DNA of 64,000 nt from JARRQJ01 sp963761035 (GCA_963761035.1 CAVXFH010000002.1:2914001-2978000), one strand, 5' to 3'. Counted from the stretch's first letter, positions 1-9,524 are shown. Notes: generated from the sequence alone by a model not told the origin. Translations and numbers: made by a program.

Positions 1-71
1 TACGCAAAAACGTGCCGCAACGCATTAGCAAATTTCTTGAAGACGTACTAGTGAAAAGGCGAGAGGTTTGA
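1..71 (+). CDS. plsX: PlsX C-terminus (partial)
   Basis: The last 22 codons of a reading frame that enters from the left edge (first full codon at base 3) and stops with TGA. The tail, containing VPQRISKFLEDVL, resembles the C-terminus of PlsX, the phosphate acyltransferase that makes acyl-phosphate for phospholipid synthesis. PlsX is the normal gene before fabH in this operon. Its stop overlaps the TTG start of fabH (TTGA), suggesting translational coupling. The identification rests mainly on position, because little of the protein is visible. Confidence 0.7.
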   Translation, partial: RKNVPQRISKFLEDVLVKRREV

Positions 72-1036
72 AATACGCGCAAGTCATAGGGACGGGCGGC
101 TATCTGCCGGAGAAGGTCCTGACCAACGCCGATCTGGAAAAGATGGTCGAGACGCACGACGCGTGGATACGCGAACGCACGGGGATCCGTGAGCGTCATA
201 TTGCGGCGCCTGGCGAAACTACCTGCGATTTGGCTGAGGCGGCGGCGCGGCACGCCATTGTTGCCTCAGGCGTGCATATTTCAGAGATCGATTTAATTAT
301 CGTTGCTACTACCACGCCGGATCAGGTTTTTCCGAGCACAGCGTGTCTGTTGCAACAACGTCTGGGTATTGAAGGTTGTCCCGCCTTCGATGTGCAGGCA
401 GTATGCACCGGATTTATTTATGCCCTGAGCATCGCCGATAAATTCATTCGCACCGACTCCGCAAAATGCGTTTTGGTGGTGGGCGCGGAAACCCTGTCAC
501 GCATCATCAATTGGAAGGACCGCGGCACTTGTGTGTTATTTGGCGACGGGGCCGGCGCCGTTGTGCTGCGTGCTGGCGATGCACCGGGCATTCTCTCCAG
601 CCACCTGCATGCCGACGGCCGCTATGAGCCGTTACTGACCATACGCGCCGGTATCTCCCGCGGTTATGATCAATTGCGCGCCGGCGAGGCCCATATTCAC
701 ATGCTGGGGCGCGAAGTATTCAAGGTGGCCGTCAATACCCTCGGTTCTCTGGTAGATGAGACCTTGCACAATAATGGTATGCAACAAGCGAGCATCGATT
801 GGCTGGTGCCCCATCAGGCCAACTACCGCATTATCGAGGCCACCGCAAAAAAACTGAACTTGCCCATGGAGAGAGTGGTGGTCACCGTAGGAGAACATGG
901 CAATACTTCCGCCGCCTCCATCCCCTTGGCCTTGGATGTGGCGGTACGCGACGGGCGCATCAAACACGGTGATGTCCTGTTGTTGGAGGCCTTCGGTGCC
1001 GGGTTCACCTGGGGTTCGGTATTGTTAAAATATTGA
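68..1036 (+). CDS. fabH: beta-ketoacyl-ACP synthase III (FabH)
   Basis: FabH starts fatty acid synthesis by condensing acetyl-CoA with malonyl-ACP in the cytoplasm. The 322-residue protein has the family length. It carries the catalytic triad: Cys113 in AVCTGF, His249 in VPHQAN and Asn279 in HGNTSAAS. The N-terminus VIGTGGYLPEKVLTN is typical, which fixes the start at a TTG codon. That start overlaps the plsX stop by four bases, so expression is probably coupled. It is the first complete gene of a fabH-fabD-fabG-acpP-fabF cluster with short gaps. No key residue is missing. Confidence 0.97.
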   Translation: MKYAQVIGTGGYLPEKVLTNADLEKMVETHDAWIRERTGIRERHIAAPGETTCDLAEAAARHAIVASGVHISEIDLIIVATTTPDQVFPSTACLLQQRLGIEGCPAFDVQAVCTGFIYALSIADKFIRTDSAKCVLVVGAETLSRIINWKDRGTCVLFGDGAGAVVLRAGDAPGILSSHLHADGRYEPLLTIRAGISRGYDQLRAGEAHIHMLGREVFKVAVNTLGSLVDETLHNNGMQQASIDWLVPHQANYRIIEATAKKLNLPMERVVVTVGEHGNTSAASIPLALDVAVRDGRIKHGDVLLLEAFGAGFTWGSVLLKY

Positions 1037-1077
1037 GGCTGCAAGCAGTTCAGCTGGCCGATAATTAAGGAGTTGCT

Positions 1078-2010
1078 ATGCAGATCGCCTGCGTATTTCC
1101 AGGCCAAGGTTCGCAGTCGGTGGGAATGCTTGCCGAACTGGCCGAGGCTTATCCGGAAGTTAAAGATACCTTTGAAACCGTCTCGCAGGCGGTAGGCTAC
1201 GACTTGTGGCAATTGGTACAACAGGGTCCGGAAACGGAACTCAACCGGACCGACAAAACGCAGCCTGCCATGCTGGCGGCTGGCGTGGCGGTATGGCGCG
1301 TGTGGCGGAAACGCGGCGGTACGCAACCGGTCTTTTTAGCGGGCCATAGCCTGGGAGAATACACCGCCTTGGTATGCGCCAACGCCTTAGCTTTAGCGGC
1401 GGCGGCGCGCCTAGTGGCCGAGCGGGGGCGTTACATGCAAGCGGCGGTTCCCGCGGGCCATGGCGCCATGGCCGCGATCCTGGGGTTGACCGATGAGCAA
1501 GTCGTCGTCGCCTGTGAGCGGTCGGCGCAAGGCGAAGTAGTTTCAGCGGTGAACTTCAATTCGCCTGGACAGGTAGTAATAGCCGGGCACAGCAGTGCCG
1601 TGTCTCGCGCCGTAGAGGTCGCCAAACAATTGGGAGCCAAACGGGCGGTGATGCTGCCCGTAAGCGTGCCGTCGCATTGCAGCTTGATGGAGCCTGCCGC
1701 TGAGCGCCTCGCCGATTATTTACGGGACATCGAAATCAATCGGCCCGATCTTCCCGTTTTTAACAATGTTGATGCCCTAACGACAAACGACCCCCGGGCA
1801 ATTCGCGAGGCCTTGATACGGCAACTGAAGAGTCCGGTGCGCTGGGTGGAAATTATTCAAGTTATGGCGAGTAAAGGTGTAAATTGTATTGTTGAATGCG
1901 GACCCGGCAAGGTGCTTACCGGCCTCAATAAACGTATCGCCCGCGACATAGCGGTCTTCCCGGTGATGGATACCTCTTCCTTGGATGAGGCCCTGGCTGC
2001 CACCGCCTGA
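1078..2010 (+). CDS. fabD: malonyl-CoA:ACP transacylase (FabD)
   Basis: FabD moves malonyl groups from CoA to the phosphopantetheine arm of ACP, supplying the extender unit for elongation. The protein has 310 residues, as usual. The N-terminal FPGQGSQ motif and the nucleophile elbow GHSLGE (Ser91) are present, with the partner histidine in PSHCSLM and the C-terminal ECGPGKVLTGL segment. The ATG follows an AAGGAG ribosome site (1069-1074). It lies 41 bases after fabH and 19 bases before fabG, consistent with one operon. Confidence 0.97.
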   Translation: MQIACVFPGQGSQSVGMLAELAEAYPEVKDTFETVSQAVGYDLWQLVQQGPETELNRTDKTQPAMLAAGVAVWRVWRKRGGTQPVFLAGHSLGEYTALVCANALALAAAARLVAERGRYMQAAVPAGHGAMAAILGLTDEQVVVACERSAQGEVVSAVNFNSPGQVVIAGHSSAVSRAVEVAKQLGAKRAVMLPVSVPSHCSLMEPAAERLADYLRDIEINRPDLPVFNNVDALTTNDPRAIREALIRQLKSPVRWVEIIQVMASKGVNCIVECGPGKVLTGLNKRIARDIAVFPVMDTSSLDEALAATA

Positions 2011-2029
2011 ATAGTGATGGAGAAAAGGC

Positions 2030-2773
2030 ATGCTATTGGATCAAGAGATTGCATTAATCAGCGGCGCCAGCCGCGGCATCGGTCAAGCCATTGCCTTGGC
2101 CTTGGGCCGCGCCGGCGCTACCGTAATCGGCACCGCAACCTCGACGACCGGTGCCGGCAAAATTAGCGCCTACCTGGCGGAGAATGGTATTAAAGGGACG
2201 GGCCTGATGCTGAATGTCACCGATCCGGCGGCCGTGGACAGCGTGATAGAGGCTATCAATAGAGATTTCGGAGCACCAAGTATTTTGGTCAACAATGCCG
2301 GTATTACCCGCGACAATCTGCTGATGCGTATGAAAGAGGAGGAATGGGAGGATATCATCGCTACCAATCTTACCTCGGTTTTTCGCTTGAGCAAGGCCTG
2401 TCTTCGCGGCATGATGAAGGCCCGCAAAGGACGTATCATTAGCATTGCCTCGGTGGTGGGGGCCACCGGCAATCTTGGTCAAGCTAATTATGCGGCGGCC
2501 AAAGCGGGAATCATCGGGTTTACCAGATCTTTAGCCCGAGAAGTGGCATCGCGGAATATTACCGTCAATGCCGTGGCGCCGGGATTTATCGACACCGATA
2601 TGACCCGCGGCTTGTCGGAAGAACAAAGACGACAGCTGCTTCAGCAAATCCCCCTGCAACGGCTCGGTCAGGCGGAGGAGATCGCGGCAACGGTAGTATT
2701 TCTCGCCTCGTCAGGTGCGGCGTATCTCACCGGCCAGACCTTACATGTTAATGGCGGGATGTATATGAATTGA
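2030..2773 (+). CDS. fabG: 3-oxoacyl-ACP reductase (FabG)
   Basis: FabG is the NADPH-dependent short-chain dehydrogenase that reduces 3-oxoacyl-ACP to 3-hydroxyacyl-ACP. Visible motifs are the cofactor loop SGASRGIG (residues 11-18), the NNAG motif near 88-91, the catalytic serine near 141, and the YAAAK motif (Tyr154, Lys158). The C-terminus HVNGGMYMN is typical. Length 247 residues matches the family. A GGAGAA ribosome site precedes the ATG. About 170 non-coding bases then separate it from acpP, which may have its own promoter there. Confidence 0.97.
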   Translation: MLLDQEIALISGASRGIGQAIALALGRAGATVIGTATSTTGAGKISAYLAENGIKGTGLMLNVTDPAAVDSVIEAINRDFGAPSILVNNAGITRDNLLMRMKEEEWEDIIATNLTSVFRLSKACLRGMMKARKGRIISIASVVGATGNLGQANYAAAKAGIIGFTRSLAREVASRNITVNAVAPGFIDTDMTRGLSEEQRRQLLQQIPLQRLGQAEEIAATVVFLASSGAAYLTGQTLHVNGGMYMN

Positions 2774-2943
2774 TCATTCGTATTTTGTGGAAAATAAAAA
2801 AACACTTCTATTCAACGTATTAGGCCTTATTAACTTTAACTAGCGGGTGGTTATGAGGTTTTATGTGGCATCCGCGGAAGGTTTCCAATAAAATACCGTC
2901 CGCAATCTGACCTGCTTTTCATCTTTTGGAGGAACTGTTTATC

Positions 2944-3180
2944 ATGAGCACGGTTGAAGAACGCGTCAAAAAAATCGTTGTGGAACAATTGGGGGTCAAA
3001 GAGGAAGAGGTCAGCAACGAATCCTCCTTCGTCGACGATCTTGGCGCCGACTCACTCGATACGGTGGAACTGGTGATGGCACTGGAAGAAGAATTCGAGT
3101 GCGAAATCCCCGACGAGGAGGCGGAGAAAATCACCACTGTTCAGCAGGCGATTAATTATATCAATTCCCGTTTAGGTTAA
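2944..3180 (+). CDS. acpP: acyl carrier protein
   Basis: ACP carries growing acyl chains on a phosphopantetheine attached to the serine of the DSLD motif (Ser37). The protein is 78 residues and very acidic, as all AcpP are. A TTG 18 bases upstream is in frame, but the ATG chosen here has GGAGG at 2928-2932 and gives the standard MSTVEERV start. ACP is the substrate of FabD, FabG and FabF encoded on either side. A GC hairpin after the gene may reduce readthrough into fabF, which would fit the high ACP level cells need. Confidence 0.98.
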   Translation: MSTVEERVKKIVVEQLGVKEEEVSNESSFVDDLGADSLDTVELVMALEEEFECEIPDEEAEKITTVQQAINYINSRLG

Positions 3181-3204
3181 AGCGTAATCCAGTTCCAGAA
3201 AGAG

Positions 3205-3246
3205 GGCCGCGACCTCGCCGCAGCGCGATGTTTGCGGCCTTCTTCG
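3205..3246 (+). terminator. hairpin between acpP and fabF
   Basis: GGCCGC (3205-3210) can pair with GCGGCC (3234-3239), and TTCTT follows. The loop is long (23 bases) and the T-tract is weak, so this looks like a partial attenuator rather than a strong terminator. Confidence 0.35.
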
Positions 3247-3307
3247 TTGGATTTATTCAATACATTCATCGGAGAACTTAAGTTGCAACGAGTGGAGCGA
3301 CAGGAAC

Positions 3308-4552
3308 GTGGGCAGTAAGAGACGCGTTGTTGTAACAGGCCTGGGGATGGTGTGTCCCGTGGGGCTGTCCGTTAAAGAAGCTTGGGCGAATATCCTGGCC
3401 GGTAAAAGCGGCGTCGGGCCGATCGAACACTTCGACGTAAGCGAATATGCATGCCGTATCAGCGGATCGGTATGGGGATTCGACGTTAATAATTATCTTC
3501 CTGCCAAAGAGGCGCGGCGAATGGATATCTTCATTCATTATGGCCTGGCGGCAGGTATGGAGGCGATAAGGGATGCGGGCCTGGAAATCACTGAGCAAAA
3601 TGCCGAGCGTGTTGGCGTAGCGATCGGTGCCGGCATCGGCGGTCTGCACGGTATCGAAAAGGGTTACAAAAGCATATTGGACGGAGGTCCGCGCAAGATA
3701 TCGCCATTCTTCATTCCCAGTAACATCATTAACATGATCTCGGGGAACCTTTCTATTATGTATGGCATGAAGGGCCCCAATCTGGCTTTCGTCACCGCCT
3801 GCACCACCGGTACTCACAGCATCGGAGAGGCCGGACGCATCGTTGAATACGGCGACGCCGACGTGATGATAGCCGGCGGCGCGGAAATGGCGACGACTCC
3901 CAGCGGTCTAGCGGGATTCGCTTCGGCACGGGCCTTGTCCACGCGCAACGACGATCCCAAAACCGCCAGCCGACCTTTTGACCTGGACCGGGATGGCTTC
4001 GTCATGAGCGACGGTGCCGGTGTGATCGTGTTGGAAGAATACGAACATGCGAAACGGCGCGGCGCCAAAATCTATGCGGAACTGGCGGGCTACGGCATGA
4101 GCGGCGACGCCTATCATATGACTCAACCCGCCGCGGGCGGCGACGGGGCGAGGCGCTGTATGTTGAATGCTTTGCGCAACGGCGGCATCAATACCACCGA
4201 GGTGGATTATATCAATGCGCACGGCACATCGACCCAGGCCGGTGACAAGGCCGAGACCAATGGACTCAAAGCGGCCTTTGGCGAACACGCCAAGCAACTT
4301 GCGGTAAGTTCCACCAAGTCCATGACCGGACATCTGCTAGGCGCGGCGGGTGGGGTAGAGGCGATCTTCAGCATACTGGCGATCCGCGATCAAGCGGCGC
4401 CGCCTACCATTAACCAGTTTAACCCTGATCCTGATTGTGACTTGGATTATGTGCCCAATGAGGCCCGCTCCATGAAGATCAATACGGCGATGTCCAACTC
4501 CTTTGGATTCGGCGGCACCAACGGCACGCTGGTGTTCCGCAAGCTGCGCTGA
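3308..4552 (+). CDS. fabF: beta-ketoacyl-ACP synthase II (FabF)
   Basis: FabF performs the elongation condensations between acyl-ACP and malonyl-ACP. The 414-residue protein has the Cys-His-His set of the family: Cys165 in VTACTTGTH, the histidine of INAHGTSTQAGDKAE, and the histidine of MTGHLLGAAGG. The C-terminal SNSFGFGGTN motif is present. The start is a GTG preceded by GACAGGAA. It is followed after only nine bases by pabB, an order shared with Pseudomonas (acpP-fabF-pabC-mltG), so the folate-precursor genes probably share its transcript. Confidence 0.97.
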   Translation: MGSKRRVVVTGLGMVCPVGLSVKEAWANILAGKSGVGPIEHFDVSEYACRISGSVWGFDVNNYLPAKEARRMDIFIHYGLAAGMEAIRDAGLEITEQNAERVGVAIGAGIGGLHGIEKGYKSILDGGPRKISPFFIPSNIINMISGNLSIMYGMKGPNLAFVTACTTGTHSIGEAGRIVEYGDADVMIAGGAEMATTPSGLAGFASARALSTRNDDPKTASRPFDLDRDGFVMSDGAGVIVLEEYEHAKRRGAKIYAELAGYGMSGDAYHMTQPAAGGDGARRCMLNALRNGGINTTEVDYINAHGTSTQAGDKAETNGLKAAFGEHAKQLAVSSTKSMTGHLLGAAGGVEAIFSILAIRDQAAPPTINQFNPDPDCDLDYVPNEARSMKINTAMSNSFGFGGTNGTLVFRKLR

Positions 4553-4561
4553 TCATGGGCG

Positions 4562-5968
4562 ATGGCATTTACCGCGTCTGACGTGTTAACTGCCGTACAC
4601 CCTTCCATCCCTTCATCGCAACCGCGCGGTGACGGTGATACCGTCATGAGACGCGTCGACAGCTATTGCGATCTATTAGACTTGCACCGACTCAACCCGG
4701 GGCGTTATCCCCATCTCCTGGAAAGCGTCGCCCGCGGCACGCCGCACAGCCGTTTTGACATTCTGTTTGCCTTTCCCGGCAAGCGGCTGGAATTGACCAA
4801 TTTTCATGAGCTGGATTTTCTCCGCGGCTTGGACAAATGGTGGCAACAAGAGCAAATCGCAAGACATGACAATTCACTTCTGCCCTTCCGCGGCGGCTGG
4901 TTTCTGTACCTTGCCTATGAATTGGCGGCGCAGATCGAGCCGCGCGTGCGCTTGGCTTCCACCCGTCTTGAATTGCCCATGGCATTTGCCGTACGCATCC
5001 CGGCGGCGGTAATTCGCGACCACCTCTTGCGACAAACCTGGCTGGTGGCCGAATCCAATGTACAAGAATTGATCGAGGTGATGGCCCACGATCTGCAGTC
5101 GGCGCGCCCGCCACAAGGGCGGTCATCGCGGGTGCTCGATCTCGCAGAAGAACCGCCGGCGCGGTTTTTGGCGGCGGTGGAACGGGTCAAACGGTATATT
5201 TTAGACGGCGATGTCTTTCAGGTTAATTTATCCCGGGCTTGGAACGGCCGGCTAAACACGGAGAGCGGCTATGCGGATCTCTATGCCGGTCTGCGTCGCC
5301 ACAATCCCGCGCCGTTTGCCGGGCTTGCTACCTGGAAAGGTACGGCGGTTCTGAGTTCGTCGCCGGAACGGCTGGTGCGGGTACGCGGCAATCTCATCGA
5401 GACCCGCCCCATTGCCGGGACCCGTCCGCGCAGCGCCGAGCGGCAGTTGGACTTGGATTATTCTCGAGAACTCATGGCTCACACCAAGGAACGTGCGGAG
5501 CATATTATGCTCATCGATCTCGAGCGCAACGATCTGGGTCGAGTATGCTTGCCCGGCAGCGTGAAGGTCGACGAATTGATGTGTTTGGAATCCTATGCTC
5601 ATGTTCACCACATTGTTTCCAATATTCAGGGCTGTAAACACAATGATGTTAGCCCCGGACAAGCAATCCGTGCGGTATTCCCCGGCGGCACCATCACCGG
5701 TTGCCCCAAGGTACGCTGCATGGAAATCATCGCCGAATTAGAAGGAGCGCGGCGGGGCCCTTATACTGGTTCATTCGGCTATCTCAACCGTGACGGCGAC
5801 ATGGATTTGAATATCTTGATCCGCACCGTAGTGACGGAAGGTGCGAATTTTATGCTGCGAGCCGGTGCGGGTATCGTGGCGGATTCCGACCCGGCCGCGG
5901 AACTGGCGGAGACCCGTGCCAAGGCGCGCGGCATGCTCCTGGCTTTGGGCGTCAATGGCGATGTTTAA
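4562..5968 (+). CDS. pabB: aminodeoxychorismate synthase component I
   Basis: PabB aminates chorismate to 4-amino-4-deoxychorismate on the way to p-aminobenzoate and folate, using ammonia from a PabA glutaminase that is not encoded here. At 468 residues it has the chorismate-binding fold, with signatures PIAGTRPRS, LIDLERNDLGR and FPGGTITGCPKVR. The neighbouring pabC supports PabB over anthranilate synthase TrpE. One oddity: the family motif PIKGT, whose lysine is the covalent nucleophile in E. coli PabB, reads PIAGT (Ala285), as in TrpE. The protein may work without the covalent intermediate. The 3' end overlaps pabC. Confidence 0.9.
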   Translation: MAFTASDVLTAVHPSIPSSQPRGDGDTVMRRVDSYCDLLDLHRLNPGRYPHLLESVARGTPHSRFDILFAFPGKRLELTNFHELDFLRGLDKWWQQEQIARHDNSLLPFRGGWFLYLAYELAAQIEPRVRLASTRLELPMAFAVRIPAAVIRDHLLRQTWLVAESNVQELIEVMAHDLQSARPPQGRSSRVLDLAEEPPARFLAAVERVKRYILDGDVFQVNLSRAWNGRLNTESGYADLYAGLRRHNPAPFAGLATWKGTAVLSSSPERLVRVRGNLIETRPIAGTRPRSAERQLDLDYSRELMAHTKERAEHIMLIDLERNDLGRVCLPGSVKVDELMCLESYAHVHHIVSNIQGCKHNDVSPGQAIRAVFPGGTITGCPKVRCMEIIAELEGARRGPYTGSFGYLNRDGDMDLNILIRTVVTEGANFMLRAGAGIVADSDPAAELAETRAKARGMLLALGVNGDV

Positions 5969-6785
5969 GACGATTATCAATGGTAATAATCAATCTTCCA
6001 TCGCCATAACCGACCGCGGCTTACAGTATGGCGACGGCTTGTTCGAAACCATCGCGGTTTACACTGGGATTCCGCAACATTGGCATCGTCACTGGCAGCG
6101 CCTATCCCGCGCTTGTGCACGGTTGGGTATCGAAGGCATCGACGAGGGAATACTGCATGATGAAGCGCATAAAATATGTGACGGTATCGAGCGCGGCATC
6201 CTCAAAGTAATGGTGACGCGCGGCGGAGGAGGGCGTGGTTACCTGCCGAGCCGCAATCAGCCGGCGACGCGTATCCTCGCCACCTATGCTTGGCCGGAGT
6301 ATCCCATCGCTAACTGGCAAGAGGGTGTGGCAGTAAGGGTATGCACGACTCGCCTGAGCCGCAATCCCGCCTTGGCCGGCTTGAAGCACCTCAACAGGCT
6401 GGAGCAGGTATTGGCGCGCCGCGAATGGGATGACCCGGGCATCGCGGAGGGTTTGATGCTCGATGACAGTAGCCGGGTTATATCCGGTACCATGAGTAAT
6501 CTCTTCATAGTGAAGTCTGGCCGATTGCTGACGCCGCAGATCAATGAATGCGGCGTGGAGGGTGTTATGCGCGGCGTCATCCTCGACCTGGCGCACGATC
6601 TGTCAATACCGGTCGAGGAGACGACTTTGACCCTGAATGAATTGCGCCAAGCGGGAGAAATATTTTTATGCAATGCACTGATTGGGATATGGCCGGTGCG
6701 GCGCATAGAACAACAGGTCTATGCCGTCGGACCGGAGACGCGGCTGCTAGCCGCGCGGCTGAGATTTCCCTACAACGCTCGGTAA
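5955..6785 (+). CDS. pabC: aminodeoxychorismate lyase
   Basis: PabC is the PLP enzyme (branched-chain aminotransferase fold) that eliminates pyruvate from 4-amino-4-deoxychorismate to give p-aminobenzoate. The PLP lysine lies in GLKHLNRLEQ, and the substrate-loop segment DRGLQYGDGLFETI is near the N-terminus. The ATG at 5955 gives 276 residues and overlaps the pabB stop. A second ATG at 5961 is equally possible. The frame is open further upstream, but those codons lie in pabB and do not resemble the family. Position directly after pabB fixes the function. Confidence 0.95.
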   Translation: MAMFKTIINGNNQSSIAITDRGLQYGDGLFETIAVYTGIPQHWHRHWQRLSRACARLGIEGIDEGILHDEAHKICDGIERGILKVMVTRGGGGRGYLPSRNQPATRILATYAWPEYPIANWQEGVAVRVCTTRLSRNPALAGLKHLNRLEQVLARREWDDPGIAEGLMLDDSSRVISGTMSNLFIVKSGRLLTPQINECGVEGVMRGVILDLAHDLSIPVEETTLTLNELRQAGEIFLCNALIGIWPVRRIEQQVYAVGPETRLLAARLRFPYNAR

Positions 6786-6814
6786 GCCTCAAAAAGGCTT
6801 AAGATACCCGTTGA

Positions 6815-7870
6815 ATGGCAATGGCAAAGTTATCTAACATCGTCTACAAAATCTGCGGCATTGCGATTTTGTTGGTCAGCTTTGGCGGTGGCTGGTTAGT
6901 GATGGATTATAAGCAATTCATGGCCAATCCACTGCCTATCTCAGAGCAAGGTTACCGCCAGATTATTGCTCCGGGCACCAGCCTCCGGCATTTTGCGAAT
7001 GAGCTATATCAGGCGGGTATAGTACGGCATCCCCTATATCTTAGATGGTTGGCGAATTTCGAAGGGAAGTCGCAATCCATCAAGGCCGGTGAATATCTGT
7101 TCGAACCCGGCATGACCCCGCGTCAATTGCTCGATCAGGTCGTCTCCGGCGCCGTAATGCAACACACCATGACTATCGTTGAAGGGTGGACCTTTGCCCA
7201 GTTGCTGGGGTCCCTGCGCCACCAGGGCGCCATCGAACAGACATTGATCGGCCTTAGTCAAGATCAAATCATGGAACGCCTAGGCCATGCCCACCAGCAT
7301 CCCGAGGGACGCTTCTTGCCCGACACTTACCATTTTCCCCGCGGCACCAGCGATACCGACTTCTTGCGGCGCGCCTATCAAGCCATGGAGACGCGATTAA
7401 GCGCGGAGTGGGCGCAGCGCGATCAGGGATTGCCTTTTCATACCCCCTATGAGGCCTTGATCATGGCCTCTATCATAGAAAAAGAGACCGCGCTCCCAGA
7501 GGAGCGCCCCGAGATCGCCGGCGTCTTTGTGCGGCGCTTGGCGCGAGGGATGCGCCTGCAGACCGACCCCACGGTTATCTATGGCTTGGGGGATCGATTT
7601 GACGGCAATCTCAGGCGCCGAGACTTGAACTCCGATTCCCCTTACAATAGCTACATGCACACCGGGCTACCGCCAACCCCCATCGCCTTGCCGGGGCTTG
7701 CCTCACTTCATGCCGCGTTGCATCCCGCGCCCGGCAATGCGCTCTACTTCGTATCGCGTGGCGACGGCAGCCATGAATTTTCGGCGACCTTGGGGGCACA
7801 CAATAAGGCGGTTCGCCGCTACCAGCTCGGGCCGCATCGCCCGATAACCAATGATACGGCGAAGAAATGA
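6815..7870 (+). CDS. mltG: endolytic murein transglycosylase MltG
   Basis: MltG cuts nascent glycan strands in the periplasm and helps set their length. The 351-residue protein has one N-terminal membrane segment (about residues 10-31), a LysM-like region, and the YceG catalytic domain with the glutamate of SIIEKET and the TDPTVIYGLG motif. The gene follows pabC by 29 bases and overlaps tmk by four bases (ATGA), the same order as in E. coli and Pseudomonas. All expected residues are present. Confidence 0.96.
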   Translation: MAMAKLSNIVYKICGIAILLVSFGGGWLVMDYKQFMANPLPISEQGYRQIIAPGTSLRHFANELYQAGIVRHPLYLRWLANFEGKSQSIKAGEYLFEPGMTPRQLLDQVVSGAVMQHTMTIVEGWTFAQLLGSLRHQGAIEQTLIGLSQDQIMERLGHAHQHPEGRFLPDTYHFPRGTSDTDFLRRAYQAMETRLSAEWAQRDQGLPFHTPYEALIMASIIEKETALPEERPEIAGVFVRRLARGMRLQTDPTVIYGLGDRFDGNLRRRDLNSDSPYNSYMHTGLPPTPIALPGLASLHAALHPAPGNALYFVSRGDGSHEFSATLGAHNKAVRRYQLGPHRPITNDTAKK

Positions 7871-8502
7871 TCATGGCAGGGCGCTTTATCACATTGGAGG
7901 GCGGAGAAGGCGTAGGAAAGTCCTCTAATCTGGAGTTCGTCCGCGACCACCTGGAAACGGCCGGCAAATCGGTGATTGTCACCCGCGAGCCGGGCGGCAC
8001 GCCTTTAGGCGAATTGATTCGAGCCTTATTATTGGATCATCGACATGATGGCATGAACGCCGATACCGAGTTGTTGTTGATGTTTGCCGCCCGCGCGCAG
8101 CATTTGGCGCAGATTATCCGCCCCGCGCTGGCACAAGGACAATGGGTGTTGTGCGATCGCTTCACCGATGCCACCTATGCCTATCAAGGCGCCGGCCGCG
8201 GTATCCCCGCGGAGCGCATCGCCGTATTGGAAGATTGGGTGCAAGGCTCGTTACGCCCCGACCTGACAGTGTTGCTGGACGCTCCCGTAGCGGTGGGCAT
8301 GGCGCGGGTGGGACGGCGCGGAGAGGGTGCCGATCGCTTTGAGATGGAAGAATCGATTTTTTTCGAACGAGTTCGCCAAGGGTATCTCGATCAAGCCCGG
8401 TATTTTCCCGAACGCTATCGCATCATCGACGCCGGACAGGCCCTGGCTACGGTTCAAGATCAATTGCGCCACGCGCTGGATGACTTACTCAAACAGGCAT
8501 GA
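7867..8502 (+). CDS. tmk: thymidylate kinase
   Basis: Tmk phosphorylates dTMP to dTDP for DNA synthesis. The 211-residue protein has the P-loop GGEGVGKSS, the TREPGGTPLGE DR-type motif and the DRFTDATYAYQGAGRG lid and substrate region. The first ATG overlaps the mltG stop (ATGA). A second in-frame ATG lies two codons later, so the exact start is uncertain by two residues. The gene in turn overlaps holB by four bases, so mltG, tmk and holB form a translationally coupled set. Confidence 0.97.
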   Translation: MIMAGRFITLEGGEGVGKSSNLEFVRDHLETAGKSVIVTREPGGTPLGELIRALLLDHRHDGMNADTELLLMFAARAQHLAQIIRPALAQGQWVLCDRFTDATYAYQGAGRGIPAERIAVLEDWVQGSLRPDLTVLLDAPVAVGMARVGRRGEGADRFEMEESIFFERVRQGYLDQARYFPERYRIIDAGQALATVQDQLRHALDDLLKQA

Positions 8503-9488
8503 ACGCATTATTACATTGGCATCGCCCCCATTGGCAAAACCTGATCAAACGCGTGCGCGCCGGCAAACTGCCTCACGCCTTGCTGCTCAGCGGACCCGCC
8601 GGTGTCGGTAAAAATCAATTCGCCGCGCAATGGGCGCAGACCGTATTGTGCGAGACAGGCGTGGCTCAGGGGCACGCTTGCGGGCGATGTCGGTCCTGTA
8701 TGCTCTACACCGCGGGCAGCCACCCCGATTTGCGCAGGGTAAGTTCTCTGGAACCCGGCAAAGTTATCGGTGTGGATCAAGTACGGGAAATCAGCCACTA
8801 CCTCTCACAGACTTCCCAGTACGGAGGTCATAAGGCAGTTATAATCTCGCCGGCCGAGAAAATGAACATCAATGCCGCCAACAGTCTGTTGAAAACCCTC
8901 GAGGAACCCTCGGCATGGTCGCTGATCCTCTTGGTCACCGACAGGCCAGGACGCCTGCCGGCTACCATTCTCAGCCGCTGTCAGCGCCTTGATTTCACAG
9001 TGCCCGGCACCGAGGAGGCGGCGCAATGGCTGAAAAGACAAGTCGATCCCGGGCTCGATGTCGATTTGATATTGGCCTTAGCGGAGGGCGCTCCTTTACG
9101 CGCCCTGGAACTCGCCGAGAGCGCCGTGCTTACCGAACGCATAAAAATCATCCAGGAACTGGAGAGACTCTCTCAAGGAAACACGAACGTCTCTGGTGTC
9201 GCCGAGCAGTTTCTAAAGATAGGAGCACGACAAACGCTATATTGGATATACAATTGGGTCGCGGATATGATCCGATGCTTTTCTAGCGGCAGCGAAGGTT
9301 TTATAGTCAATCGTGATTTGACGGAACGGCTGATGAAGCTTGCGCAACATGTTGAACTGCAGGGCCTGCACAGTTACTCTCAACAGGTTAGCGAGGCCGT
9401 GCGTATGACCGAGGGGCAGATGAATCCGCAATTGTTGATGGAAAATGTGCTCATGGCTTGGCAGGATACATTTCTCGCGCGCGATTAA
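8499..9488 (+). CDS. holB: DNA polymerase III delta' subunit
   Basis: HolB is a subunit of the clamp loader that places the beta sliding clamp on primed DNA. The N-terminal AAA+ domain has GPAGVGKNQ. A zinc-binding module follows, with cysteines in VLCETG and CGRCRSC. The segment SLLKTLEEPS is a strong family signature, and Sensor 1 ILSRCQ is visible. Length is 329 residues. It overlaps tmk and is followed by pilZ after 36 bases, an arrangement conserved in pseudomonads. Confidence 0.95.
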   Translation: MNALLHWHRPHWQNLIKRVRAGKLPHALLLSGPAGVGKNQFAAQWAQTVLCETGVAQGHACGRCRSCMLYTAGSHPDLRRVSSLEPGKVIGVDQVREISHYLSQTSQYGGHKAVIISPAEKMNINAANSLLKTLEEPSAWSLILLVTDRPGRLPATILSRCQRLDFTVPGTEEAAQWLKRQVDPGLDVDLILALAEGAPLRALELAESAVLTERIKIIQELERLSQGNTNVSGVAEQFLKIGARQTLYWIYNWVADMIRCFSSGSEGFIVNRDLTERLMKLAQHVELQGLHSYSQQVSEAVRMTEGQMNPQLLMENVLMAWQDTFLARD

Positions 9489-9524
9489 GTCAAGCGCCTA
9501 GGCTGGAAGGATTAGGGCATATTC

